A DNA stretch of 17,136 bases. It comes from Desulfotomaculum sp. (GTDB lineage Bacteria; Bacillota; Desulfotomaculia; Desulfotomaculales; Nap2-2B). Below are positions 1 through 7,469 of this stretch, one piece after another. The translations under genes were made by a program, and so were the position numbers. The notes beneath the pieces are model-generated. The model had not been told where the DNA came from, did not search any database, and saw nothing but the letters and a program-made list of their open reading frames with translations. How positions within the stretch are numbered: the stretch's first letter is position 1; the number at the start of each line of letters is the position of its first letter. The DNA is taken from contig DOTD01000095.1 in NCBI GenBank assembly GCA_003513005.1, forward strand, positions 1 to 17,136. The letters are read 5' to 3'.

Positions 1-60
1 GATGCCCCTGATCTGTTCAACCTTATCTTCTGTTATTTCAGGCCTTGTCCGATATTCCAT
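1..60 (-). CDS. 5' end of an unidentified minus-strand gene (partial)
   Basis: Reading the minus strand, an ATG at 60-58 opens a frame that stays open to the window edge (20 codons, beginning MEYRTRPEITED). A GGAAGG Shine-Dalgarno-like stretch lies a few bases upstream (about 68-73 in plus coordinates), and an in-frame TGA lies further upstream, so the start is plausible. The peptide is charged and has no signal sequence. It is too short to assign to a family. It points away from the catabolic operon and is probably a separate transcription unit. Confidence 0.4.
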   Translation of the reverse strand, partial: MEYRTRPEITEDKVEQIRGI

Positions 61-146
61 ACGAATTTCCTTCCACCGCGATTTTCATAATGCAATATTC
101 GACATCGGATGGTTGGAGTTCTGTTTTTTTAAAAATTTTAATCAAA

Positions 147-193
147 AAAAGCGCGGCATTTATTTCTTTTGATGTTGCGTTTGCCGCGCTTTT
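147..193. terminator. GC-rich hairpin with A/T runs on both sides
   Basis: The 12-base arm AAAAGCGCGGCA (147-158) is exactly complementary to TGCCGCGCTTTT (182-193), with a 23-base loop. A T-run follows on the plus strand and a longer one on the minus strand, as in a bidirectional intrinsic terminator. The loop is long for a classical terminator. No gene clearly ends here in either direction, so it may mark the boundary of a lost gene. Confidence 0.45.
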
Positions 194-325
194 ATCCTTT
201 TCTCTATTGAATAGGTGATGTTATTTATTTGATAAAGAACATTCTATTTCATGAATGGAAATTAAATAGGACTGTGAATAGTAACACGCCAGGGCCTACT
301 CTACTTAAAATATTTTCCCAACATC

Positions 326-354
326 TTGCACCGTTATCTTTAGTGTGCTATACT
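326..354 (+). promoter_or_regulatory. Sigma-A-type promoter candidate
   Basis: TTGCAC (326-331) and TATACT (349-354) are separated by exactly 17 bases, each one or two changes from the -35 and -10 consensus. It would start transcription near 361, just before a decayed short open frame at 364-534. It could also give basal transcription into the operon at 835. Confidence 0.45.
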
Positions 355-363
355 TAAATTTAA

Positions 364-534
364 TCTAAATCCTATGAAGGAGAAAAGTATAGCTGGACCC
401 AGTTTTTCAGAGAGAAGTCGTCGTGGCTGGAAGGGCCTTTAAAATATGGACGGCTGAAGTTCACTCCGGAGGAGCAGGCTGAAAATCCTAAAAGGTTAAG
501 TAGGCTAATGTTTATAAAGATGAAGAAATATTAA
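364..534 (+). pseudogene. Start-less short open frame, probable gene relic
   Basis: The frame is open for 56 codons between TAA at 361 and TAA at 532 but has no usable start near its beginning. An AAGGAG (377-382) sits 8 bases before the codons AGC TGG ACC CAG (S-W-T-Q), which suggests a start codon was lost there. The encoded stretch is rich in charged and aromatic residues (SWTQFFREKSSWLEGPL, then EEQAENPKRLSRL) and ends in a basic tail. I do not recognise the family. Its 480-508 segment is repeated as DNA at 5089-5117. The region 535-758 holds no gene that I can see. Confidence 0.3.
480..508 (+). repeat. 29-bp dispersed repeat, copy 1
   Basis: This segment matches 5089-5117 with 3 mismatches in 29 bases. 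In both copies one frame reads ENPxRLSRL (x is K here, E in the other copy). Both copies lie a few hundred bases upstream of a catabolic gene block. It may be a remnant of the same mobile element or duplicated small gene. Confidence 0.6.
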
Positions 535-612
535 GAACCGGAAATATCAAAAAATAAAAAATATAGAAAAATGTATTATTATAACGAAATGTTAATAAAG
601 GAAATAAGTAAC

Positions 613-626
613 TATGTAGAAACATA
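613..626. promoter_or_regulatory. Short inverted repeat, possible activator site
   Basis: TATGT (613-617) and ACATA (622-626) form a 5-bp inverted repeat around AGAA, about 150 bases upstream of the sigma-54 promoter at 759. Enhancer-binding proteins of the NtrC family commonly bind dyads at that distance. A short A/T-rich dyad can occur by chance, so the role is a guess. Confidence 0.2.
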
Positions 627-758
627 TTCTTAAAAATGGTTGTGAAGTTGTCAAGATTTAGATAGGTATTTTTATTAACGTTCATGCAGCGGAATCAAGT
701 ATAGATTTGAAAATTCATCTCTACCAAAGAGTTGTAGAATTGGGCTCAATATTTTAAC

Positions 759-775
759 TTGGCATGAAATTTGCT
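759..775 (+). promoter_or_regulatory. Sigma-54 (-24/-12) promoter
   Basis: TTGGCATGAAATTTGCT matches the sigma-54 consensus YTGGCACGNNNNTTGCW at every fixed base except C to T after TGGCA. The -24 GG (761-762) and -12 GC (773-774) have the canonical spacing. Transcription would start near 786, leaving a leader of about 50 bases before the hydratase ATG at 835. This makes the upstream ATG at 781 unlikely as a start. Sigma-54 promoters need an ATP-dependent enhancer-binding activator; none is encoded in the window. Confidence 0.75.
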
Positions 776-834
776 CTAATATGATTTTGGTTGGGATAAG
801 ACAAAATTTAATTTGTAAAGGTGGGTTATGTTGC

Positions 835-1617
835 ATGGATTTTGAGTATCTCCTTTTAAACGTAGATGATGGGATAGCAACCATAACGATTAATCGTCCC
901 GAATTACTCAACGCTATAACTCCCGCTGTCTATCATGAATTAAAAGAAAGTTTGATAATGCTTTCTTCTGATTCTGCAGTAAAGGCTTTGATTATCACTG
1001 GAGCAGGTAATAAAGCTTTTATTGCTGGAGCGGATATTGCGGCTATGAGTAAAATGAGTTCTATTGAGGCAATGCGTTTTGCAGCAGCAGGCAAGGAAGC
1101 TGTATCACGTATTGAGAAAATATCTAAGCCGGTTATTGCCGCCATTAACGGACTTGCGCTGGGAGGAGGTTGTGAATTAGCACTGGCTTGTGACTTTCGC
1201 GTAGCCTCAATTACCGCTAAATTTGGACAGCCGGAAATTAATTTGGGAATTATCCCGGGAAATGGTGGCACGCAACGTTTGACCAGGCTGATAGGAATGA
1301 GCAAAGCCAAAGAGATGATCATGCTTGGTGAAATTATTTCAGCCGAACAAGCGTTGCAGATAGGTTTAGTGAATCAAGTAGTAGGAGCGGAACAACTTAT
1401 GTCTGAGACAGTACAATTAGCAAAAAAATTATCGCAAAAGGCTCCTGTTGCTTTATCCATGGCTAAACGTTGCATTCATCGGGCTATAGGCTCAGATACC
1501 GACGACGGGCTGGAATTTGAGATAAACTGCTTTGCGCATTGCTTTTCTAGCCAGGATCAAAGGGAGGGGATGAAGGCATTCTTAGAAAAGAGAGCTCCGA
1601 TATATAAGGGCTATTAA
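835..1617 (+). CDS. Enoyl-CoA hydratase/isomerase (crotonase family)
   Basis: The 260-residue protein has the full crotonase layout. The oxyanion-hole loop is AFIAGADI (61-68) and the second loop is ALGGGCE (108-114). Both catalytic glutamates are present, Glu114 in GGGCE and Glu134 in QPE, 20 residues apart as in FadB and mitochondrial crotonase, so it should hydrate 2-enoyl-CoA to (S)-3-hydroxyacyl-CoA in the cytoplasm. The ATG at 835 is chosen because AAAGGTGGG (816-824) precedes it and the sigma-54 promoter would start transcription near 786. A longer form from 781 would need a start upstream of that. It is first in the operon. It is a candidate for the phenylitaconyl-CoA hydratase (BbsH) role, but substrate cannot be read from sequence. 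Confidence 0.9.
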   Translation: MDFEYLLLNVDDGIATITINRPELLNAITPAVYHELKESLIMLSSDSAVKALIITGAGNKAFIAGADIAAMSKMSSIEAMRFAAAGKEAVSRIEKISKPVIAAINGLALGGGCELALACDFRVASITAKFGQPEINLGIIPGNGGTQRLTRLIGMSKAKEMIMLGEIISAEQALQIGLVNQVVGAEQLMSETVQLAKKLSQKAPVALSMAKRCIHRAIGSDTDDGLEFEINCFAHCFSSQDQREGMKAFLEKRAPIYKGY

Positions 1618-1705
1618 GTAGCGGAAGAGAGGTTTGTCAAAGCAACGTATTTAAGTTAGTTATACAAGAAAATTTGTTCTCTGGAAAGTAAGGTGATGAA
1701 TTATT

Positions 1706-2482
1706 GTGTATTTGAAGGACTTATTAAATCTTTCCGGTAAAACGGCAGTGGTAACCGGCGGGTACACCGGACTGGGCAAACAAATGGCCTGTGCCTTAGC
1801 CGAACTCGGCGCCAATTTAGTTCTGGCGGCCCGCAGGAGGGAGCGTTGTGAAAAGGTCGCGGCCGAAATAAGTCAGTTATTTGGGATTAAGGCGTTAGCT
1901 GTTAGATGCGATGTGGCCAAGGAGGAAGACATTGTTAATATGGTCAATCGGACTGTGGAAACTTTTGACCGATTGGATATCCTTGTTAATAATGCGGGAA
2001 TCACTTGGGGAGCACCCGCCGCCGATTATCCTATGGATAAATGGCGGCAGGTAATTGATGTAAACTTAACCGGGACCTTTATGGCAGCGAAAGAAGCTTT
2101 TAGAATCATGAAACAGCAGGGCAAGGGGAAAATCATTAACATCGCGTCTGTAATGGGTTTGGTAGGGTGCAAGACCAATATAATGGATGCCGCAGCCTAC
2201 AACGCGAGCAAAGGGGCAGTTATCAATATGACCAGGGATTTAGCGGCTAAGTGGGCGCCATTTGGAGTTAACATAAATGTCCTTGCTCCAGGTTGGTTTC
2301 CAACGCACATGGCCGAAAAAATACTCGAAATGCACCGTAATGAATTTCTTGAATACATTCCAGCCGGTCGTTTTGGCAACGACGAGGATATAAAAGGAGC
2401 CGTAGCGTATCTGGCTTCGGATGCTTCCGATTATATGCACGGTCAGGTTTTGATTGTTGACGGAGGTTGGAGCATTCATTGA
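1706..2482 (+). CDS. Short-chain dehydrogenase/reductase, 3-hydroxyacyl-CoA dehydrogenase type
   Basis: This is a classical SDR of 258 residues. It has the dinucleotide motif TGGYTGLG (17-24), NNAG (95-98), Asn120, and the catalytic Ser148, Tyr165 and Lys169 (YNASK). Four extra residues lie between Ser and Tyr compared with FabG-type enzymes. Arg43-Arg44 directly after the second strand suggests NADP(H) preference. The GTG start at 1706 is supported by AAGGTGATG (1690-1698). It follows the hydratase by 88 bases and is 22 bases ahead of the thiolase, so it probably supplies the hydroxyacyl-CoA oxidation step of this first beta-oxidation set. It is clearly less similar to the paired SDRs at 11125 and 11898 than those are to each other. 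Confidence 0.88.
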   Translation: MYLKDLLNLSGKTAVVTGGYTGLGKQMACALAELGANLVLAARRRERCEKVAAEISQLFGIKALAVRCDVAKEEDIVNMVNRTVETFDRLDILVNNAGITWGAPAADYPMDKWRQVIDVNLTGTFMAAKEAFRIMKQQGKGKIINIASVMGLVGCKTNIMDAAAYNASKGAVINMTRDLAAKWAPFGVNINVLAPGWFPTHMAEKILEMHRNEFLEYIPAGRFGNDEDIKGAVAYLASDASDYMHGQVLIVDGGWSIH

Positions 2483-2504
2483 AATTAGATTTGGGGGATT
2501 GAAA

Positions 2505-3710
2505 ATGAATGAGATTGTTATTGTTAGTGCAATAAGGACCCCTTTTGGCAGGTTTGGTGGCAGCCTGAAAGAATATACCCCGGTTGATCTGGGAGCAATT
2601 GTCATGCGCGAGGTTATGGCACGGTGTGATTATGACGGTTTAGTTGATGACATTTTCTGGGGCGTTGGCGATACAGCATCCTTTAAAGACGTATATACCC
2701 CAGTAATTGCCCGGCAAACGCTCATAAAGGCGGGGCTGTCCCCGGAAACGCCGTCATGCTCGCTTGATAAGGCCTGTGTCTCGGCAATGTCTGCTATACG
2801 GTTGGGCGCCTTGACCATTATGGCGGGGGAAGCAGATGTAGTCATTGCCGGAGGTGTCACAACATTTAGTCAGATGCCGCTTATTGTTCGGAACCTGAGG
2901 TTTGCCGGACATCGGATTGGGGCTGTCGCTATGGAGGATCCGCTGTTTGAGTTAGGCTATAAAGACTTTGCGCCTGTAGCTGTAGATGCCGGAAATATAG
3001 CTTTGAAGCATGGAATCGGCCGTGAGGAACAGGATGAATGGGCAGCGCTCAGCCACAGCCGTTATGGTGAGGCTCACGCCGCAGGGAAACTAAAAGAAGA
3101 AATGCTGCTCTTAACCATTCCCCAGAAGAAGGGTGAGCCTGTCGCTTTGGAAATTGATGAGCAGTACCGGCCAGACATTTCCGTAGACAAGCTGGCAAAG
3201 CTTGCGCCAATTTACGGAAGTCCGACCTGCACAGCTGGTAATTCACCTGGCTTAAATGATGGCGCGACGGCAGTCCTGTTAATGAGCAAGAAAAAAGCCC
3301 TGGCTTTAGGATTACCCATTCTTGCCACAGTAATTGCATCCGCCAGCGTAGCGTTGGAACCTCAACTTTTGGTGGAAGCCCCGGCTAAAGCCATAAGGAA
3401 TGTCTTGCAGAGGGCCGCGATGAAGGTAGATGATCTTAAATTACTTGAAATCAATGAGGCTTTTGCGGCAGTAACCCTAGTCAGCAGTAAAATACTGGCT
3501 GACGGTGACTCGAAAAAACTTAAGGATATTAGAAAACGTCTCAATGTCAACGGAGGAGCTATTGCCATCGGACACCCAAATACCGCCAGCGGCGGCAGAG
3601 TTGTGATGACTATGATCAATGAGCTGAGAAGGCGAGGAGGCGGGTATGGCGCAGCCGCGATTTGCGGTGGTTTGGCCCAGGGTGACGCTATTATTGTGAG
3701 AGTCGATTAA
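2505..3710 (+). CDS. Thiolase (acetyl-CoA acyltransferase family)
   Basis: The 401-residue thiolase has all catalytic elements: nucleophilic Cys91 (DKACVSAMSA), NEAFA, His357 in GHPNTASGGR and Cys387 in CGGLAQGD. It catalyses CoA-dependent cleavage of 3-ketoacyl-CoA or the reverse condensation. The ATG at 2505 fits the family N-terminus (MNEIVIVSAIRTPFG) and has GGGGG at 2492-2496. A longer frame from 2454 would overlap the SDR and is rejected. The gene lies between the SDR and the acyl-CoA dehydrogenase. GHPNTASG differs from the usual GHPxGASG by Thr in place of the first Gly after the spacer, a mild oddity. Confidence 0.9.
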   Translation: MNEIVIVSAIRTPFGRFGGSLKEYTPVDLGAIVMREVMARCDYDGLVDDIFWGVGDTASFKDVYTPVIARQTLIKAGLSPETPSCSLDKACVSAMSAIRLGALTIMAGEADVVIAGGVTTFSQMPLIVRNLRFAGHRIGAVAMEDPLFELGYKDFAPVAVDAGNIALKHGIGREEQDEWAALSHSRYGEAHAAGKLKEEMLLLTIPQKKGEPVALEIDEQYRPDISVDKLAKLAPIYGSPTCTAGNSPGLNDGATAVLLMSKKKALALGLPILATVIASASVALEPQLLVEAPAKAIRNVLQRAAMKVDDLKLLEINEAFAAVTLVSSKILADGDSKKLKDIRKRLNVNGGAIAIGHPNTASGGRVVMTMINELRRRGGGYGAAAICGGLAQGDAIIVRVD

Positions 3711-3731
3711 ATAACATGGAGAGTGACTGCT

Positions 3732-4865
3732 ATGTTTGAACTTACCTCTGAACAGAAAGAAATCCAGAGACTGGCGAGAGATTTTGCAAAGAAAGAAATT
3801 ATTCCTGTTGCCTCCGAATATGATAAAAAAGCCGAAATGCCGTGGCCAATCATTCAAAAAGCGTTTGATATCGGTTTATGGAACCTAAATGTGCCGGAAA
3901 AGTATGGTGGACAAGGCGTGGACTGTTTGACAGAGGTGCTAATCTACGAAGAAATTGCATATGGATGCCTGGGAGTCTTTGGCGCATTTGGAGGGACTGG
4001 CCTTGCGCTCACTCCTCTTCTGCTAAGCGGTACCGAAGAACAAAAAGAGAAGTATCTAACGGGTTTTACAAAAAGTGCGAAGCTGGCCGCATTTGCCCTG
4101 ACAGAACCAAACGCGGGGTCGGACGCCAGCGCGGTATCAACCCGCGCCCAAAAGGTTGGTGACGAGTATATCATCAATGGCGTAAAATGTTTCATTACCC
4201 ATGGCGGCATAGCGGATCTTCACACAGTTTTTGCCAGCATAGACAGAAGCAAAGGCATCAAGGGATTGACGGCCTTCATTATACCGGCCGGAACCACCGG
4301 GTTATCGATGGGTAAAAAAGAAGATAAGATGGGAGACCGGGCGTCGCATATCGCTGAAGTATTGCTTGAAGATGTCCGCGTGCCCGTCGCAAACCGCTTG
4401 GGGAACGAAGGAGAAGGGTTCAAGATCGCGATGCGCACTCTCGACATCACGCGGACGACGATTGCCGCGGCCGCTGTTGGCGTTGCCCAGAGGGCGGTTG
4501 ATGAAGCAGTAAGATACGCCAAGCAGCGGGTGCAGTTCGGGAAAACGATTGCTGAGCAGCAGGCGATACAGTTCATGCTGGCGGATATGGCCATGTCTGT
4601 GCTGGCTTCACGGTCACTGGTCTGGCAGGCGGCTGCGAAAGTCGACGCAGGCCAGGTTGACGGTATGTTAAGCGCAACAGCGAAGTGCGTCGCCAGCGAT
4701 ACAGCGATGAAGGTGACAGTAGACGCCTTGCAGATATTTGGTGGCTATGGCTATATGAAAGAATACCCGATGGAAAAGCTGATGCGGGATGCTAAGATTA
4801 CTCAGATTTATGAAGGTACCAATCAGATCCAGCGACAGATTATAGCAGGTTACTTGCTTAAATAA
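3732..4865 (+). CDS. Acyl-CoA dehydrogenase (possible BbsG-role enzyme)
   Basis: This 377-residue flavoprotein has the family signatures: the FAD/substrate-binding FALTEPNAGSDA, the C-terminal FGGYGYMKEYPMEKLMRDAKI, and the catalytic base Glu361 in YEGTNQIQ at the position used by short-chain and butyryl-CoA dehydrogenases. It oxidises an acyl-CoA to the 2-enoyl-CoA and passes electrons to an electron-transfer flavoprotein, whose genes are not in the window. The ATG at 3732 has GGAGAG (3718-3723) upstream; a GTG at 3723 lies inside that site and is rejected. It is the only acyl-CoA dehydrogenase here, so it is the best candidate for (R)-benzylsuccinyl-CoA dehydrogenase if the bbs genes downstream act with this set. 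The codon use looks more G+C-rich than that of the genes after 9400. Confidence 0.9.
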   Translation: MFELTSEQKEIQRLARDFAKKEIIPVASEYDKKAEMPWPIIQKAFDIGLWNLNVPEKYGGQGVDCLTEVLIYEEIAYGCLGVFGAFGGTGLALTPLLLSGTEEQKEKYLTGFTKSAKLAAFALTEPNAGSDASAVSTRAQKVGDEYIINGVKCFITHGGIADLHTVFASIDRSKGIKGLTAFIIPAGTTGLSMGKKEDKMGDRASHIAEVLLEDVRVPVANRLGNEGEGFKIAMRTLDITRTTIAAAAVGVAQRAVDEAVRYAKQRVQFGKTIAEQQAIQFMLADMAMSVLASRSLVWQAAAKVDAGQVDGMLSATAKCVASDTAMKVTVDALQIFGGYGYMKEYPMEKLMRDAKITQIYEGTNQIQRQIIAGYLLK

Positions 4866-4972
4866 TTTTGCCAAGTAGTGTTGGCGGCGGACAGTATAGC
4901 ATCATTTTTACCGAGACGCAGGAATTTCAGATGCAAAAAGCGTAAATCTTAAAGTGTTCGCGAGGTGGAATA

Positions 4973-5093
4973 ATGGCCTAACATAAAAGGCGAAGACCGC
5001 AGGCAAATCACTTGTTTCCCAGAAGCAATCGACGATTACGTAAATAAAGATAATCCTGTTAGAGTTATAGATCAATTCGTTGGATCATTGAAA
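4973..5093 (+). pseudogene. IS1182-family transposase N-terminal relic, frameshifted
   Basis: Translation gives GEDRRQITCFPEAIDDY then VNKDNPVRVIDQFVGSL, the typical N-terminus of IS1182-family transposases. The ATG at 4973 follows GAGGTGG, but one extra A (near 4980-4982, ATGGCCTAACATA against an expected ATGGCCTACATA) stops the first frame after two codons. Homology ends near 5093 and the rest of the gene is missing. The intergenic region 4866-5299 otherwise holds a weak GCCAA/TTGGC hairpin near 4871 and the 29-bp repeat copy at 5089. Confidence 0.75.
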
Positions 5094-5117
5094 ATCCTGA
5101 AAGATTAAGCAGGCTAA
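5089..5117 (+). repeat. 29-bp dispersed repeat, copy 2
   Basis: This copy matches 480-508 with 3 mismatches. It starts at the point where the IS1182 homology ends, so it may mark a junction. The frame reading ENPERLSRL continues open to TGA at 5201 with a sequence I do not recognise. Confidence 0.6.
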
Positions 5118-5299
5118 GACGCATTTCCTGCGTTAGAGGGAAGGAGGTATCGGAATATTATTCTCCTGTGATTGGATCTTTTCTTTTAGAGCGGGAAGGT
5201 TGACGTGTAGGAATGGCTGAAAGACAAGGACTTTCATAACCGATCAGTTTTAATTTAGGCATTAGTATCTAATTATAATTAATTTAGGAGGTGCTATTT

Positions 5300-5710
5300 G
5301 TGATTAAGGGTGTTTACGGGGTCAATATTGCAGTCAAAGATCTTGAAGAGGCGGTCAAAAAATACGAAGGGTTGTTGGGATCCAAGCCGACGAAAATGTT
5401 GGCGTCAGGTGACTTTGCTGTTCCTGGACTAAAGGGAGCTGTCTTTGAACTCAATGGTTTTGTCTTTAATATTATCGCATCAGAGTCAGAGAACTCATCA
5501 ATTGCGAAATTTGTCAGTACCAAAGGAGAAGGGTTGTTTTTGATTTCTCTTAGGTCCGACAATGTGGAGGAAGACATGGCTAGATTGCGGGAAGCCGGGG
5601 CAGAATTTGTCATGGATCAACCAATGAAAGGTACATTCGGAACTGCTAATTTTATCCATCCAAAATCATCTCATGGAGTACAAATAGAGGTGTACGACCC
5701 AGATAAATAG
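5300..5710 (+). CDS. VOC-superfamily (glyoxalase/epimerase-like) protein
   Basis: This 136-residue single-chain VOC-fold protein resembles methylmalonyl-CoA epimerase in outline: an N-terminal half starting GVNIAVKDLEEAVKKYEGLLG and a C-terminal half with GEGLFLISL, HPKSSHGVQIEVYDP. Two of the usual metal-binding His positions are not His here (Gly7 in the first strand, Leu in GEGLFL, where epimerases have GEGLHH). The terminal Glu in QIEVY is kept. It is therefore probably not a standard epimerase and its reaction is unknown. The GTG at 5300 has AGGAGG at 5286-5291; the GTG at 5291 overlaps that site and is rejected. It opens the second gene block. Confidence 0.75.
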   Translation: MIKGVYGVNIAVKDLEEAVKKYEGLLGSKPTKMLASGDFAVPGLKGAVFELNGFVFNIIASESENSSIAKFVSTKGEGLFLISLRSDNVEEDMARLREAGAEFVMDQPMKGTFGTANFIHPKSSHGVQIEVYDPDK

Positions 5711-5767
5711 CAGATACAAAGGTAATGATATTATGTGGAACTTCTCTTATGAGTGGGGTCCGGAATT

Positions 5768-6193
5768 ATGAAAAAAGAAAAAAGCAAGAATTTTGACGAG
5801 ATAAGGGTTGGCGATAAAGCTTCGACTACTAAAACCTTTACAGAGCAAGATGTGTGCCGTTTTGCAGAGATAAGCGGAGATTATAATCCTGTGCATGTTG
5901 ATGATAGTTTCGCGAAGAATACGCGTTTTAAACAGCGCATCGTGCATGGAATGTTGGTCGCAAGTCTGCTGTCTAATGTTGCAGGCACACAACTACCAGG
6001 TACCGGCACAATATATTTGGCTCAAACTCTTAACTTTAAAACGCCGGTTTTTTTGGGAGATACTATATCTGCGGAAGTCGAAGTTATCGAAAAGCTTGTG
6101 GAAAAGAGTAGACTTAAGTTAAAAACTATATGTTGTAACCAAATGGGTACGGTCGTTATAGAAGGTGAAGCGTTAGTATTAGTTGAAAGATAA
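5768..6193 (+). CDS. MaoC-type (R)-specific enoyl-CoA hydratase
   Basis: This 141-residue hot-dog-fold protein contains the hydratase-2 motif FAEISGDYNPVHVD (32-45) with the catalytic Asp38 and His43, five residues apart as in PhaJ. Such enzymes hydrate 2-enoyl-CoA to the (R)-3-hydroxyacyl-CoA, opposite in stereochemistry to the crotonase-type hydratases at 835 and 8426. The ATG at 5768 is preferred over an in-frame GTG at 5753, which has no ribosome site; GGGG at 5755-5758 precedes the ATG. It lies 57 bases after the VOC gene and 28 bases before the thiolase, clearly in the same unit. Confidence 0.85.
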   Translation: MKKEKSKNFDEIRVGDKASTTKTFTEQDVCRFAEISGDYNPVHVDDSFAKNTRFKQRIVHGMLVASLLSNVAGTQLPGTGTIYLAQTLNFKTPVFLGDTISAEVEVIEKLVEKSRLKLKTICCNQMGTVVIEGEALVLVER

Positions 6194-6221
6194 GTTAGTT
6201 GCCGGAGTTGAAAAAGGTACA

Positions 6222-7433
6222 ATGAGGGGGCAGGAAAAATTGGACGATGTAGTGATTGTAGCGGCGGTGCGTACTGCGATAGGGAGTTATGGAGGGGTGT
6301 TTAAGGATCTAAGAGCGCCCGCTCTGACTGTTCCGGTAATGCAGGAATTAATTAGGCGATCTGGAATTGATCCGGCAATAATAGACGATATTATCTGGGG
6401 TAATTGTTATCAGCGCACTAAAGACGAGACAAACTTGGCTCGAGTGGCGGCATTGCAAGCTGGCATACCTGTCGAAGTGCCGGGGATAACTGTTCACCGG
6501 ACCTGTACTGCGGGGATGTCAAGTTTAGTCATGGGAACTCAGGCAATTAAGTGTGGAGACGCGGAAGTTATATTGGCCGGGGGAACCGAGAGCATGAGTA
6601 CCGTCCCCTACACTATTGATGAATTAAGGTGGGGATCGAGAATGGGGCACATTGAAGTGCGTGACGCTATGTGGGACGGCCTTACGCAATTGGGTACCGG
6701 CGTTGGGATGGGTGTTACGGCCGAGAATCTTGCTAAAAAGTACAACATAAGCCGTGAGGAACAGGATGAAATAGCGTTGCAAAGCCAGCAACGGGCTGTG
6801 GCGGCAATAAAGGAAGGCCGGTTCAATGATGAAATTATACCTGTCGGCATACCGCAGCGCAGAGGTGATCCGGTATATATAAATAAAGATGAACACCCGA
6901 AAGACAATATGACATTGGAGAAACTGGCCAAAATGCCGCCGGTTTTTGTAAAAGGTGGCACAGTTACCGCCGGCAATTCTTCCGGAATAAACGACGGTTC
7001 CGCCGGGGTGCTGATAATGTCTAAGCGTGCGGCAGACAGATTAGGAATAAAACCCCTTGCCAGGGTGGTATCGTACGCGGTAGCCGGAGTAGATCCCGAC
7101 TATATGGGAATTGGGCCCGTACCATCAACCCGTATGGCATTGAAAAAAACGGGACTGACTATTGCAGATATTGACTTGATTGAAATCAATGAGGCGTTTG
7201 CGGCTCAGTATTTAGCCGTTGAAAAAGAATTAGGGCTGGATCGTAAGAACACTAACGTTAACGGTAGTGGTATTGCTTTAGGGCATCCTGTCGGGTGTTC
7301 GGGGATCCGCATTGTAGTATCCTTAATTCATGAAATGTATAAACGTGATTTGAGTAAAGGCCTGGCAGCGCTGTGTTCCGGCGGAGGTATGGGGATGTCC
7401 GTGGTGATCGAAAAAACACCTGATCTGTCCTAA
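6222..7433 (+). CDS. Thiolase (acetyl-CoA C-acetyltransferase family)
   Basis: The 403-residue biosynthetic/degradative thiolase has Cys95 (HRTCTAGMSS), NEAFAAQ, His355 in GHPVGCSG and Cys385 in CSGGGMGMS, all at the expected positions. It would cleave acetoacetyl-CoA or a longer 3-ketoacyl-CoA. Start choice is uncertain: ATG 6222 has AAAAAGG four bases away. TTG 6240 follows GAGGGGGCAGG and would give MDDVVIVAAVRT, which also fits the family. A TTG at 6183 overlaps the MaoC gene and is unlikely. It is a paralogue of the thiolase at 2505; both carry REEQDE and LxEINEAFAA segments. Confidence 0.88.
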   Translation: MRGQEKLDDVVIVAAVRTAIGSYGGVFKDLRAPALTVPVMQELIRRSGIDPAIIDDIIWGNCYQRTKDETNLARVAALQAGIPVEVPGITVHRTCTAGMSSLVMGTQAIKCGDAEVILAGGTESMSTVPYTIDELRWGSRMGHIEVRDAMWDGLTQLGTGVGMGVTAENLAKKYNISREEQDEIALQSQQRAVAAIKEGRFNDEIIPVGIPQRRGDPVYINKDEHPKDNMTLEKLAKMPPVFVKGGTVTAGNSSGINDGSAGVLIMSKRAADRLGIKPLARVVSYAVAGVDPDYMGIGPVPSTRMALKKTGLTIADIDLIEINEAFAAQYLAVEKELGLDRKNTNVNGSGIALGHPVGCSGIRIVVSLIHEMYKRDLSKGLAALCSGGGMGMSVVIEKTPDLS

Positions 7434-7469
7434 CGCGATAAGTATAAAATATCAGGAGGGTATCATTTT

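Noticed and set aside
781..834. Longer hydratase start at ATG 781
   Set aside because: It lies upstream of the predicted sigma-54 transcript start (~786) and adds 18 residues not typical of crotonases; ATG 835 has a ribosome site.
4880..4896. TTGGCGGCGGACAGT as a second sigma-54 promoter
   Set aside because: The -24 element is partial and there is no GC at the -12 position.
5263..5279. TATAAT at 5274-5279 as a promoter for the VOC gene
   Set aside because: No good -35 box at proper spacing, and the transcript would begin on top of the ribosome site.
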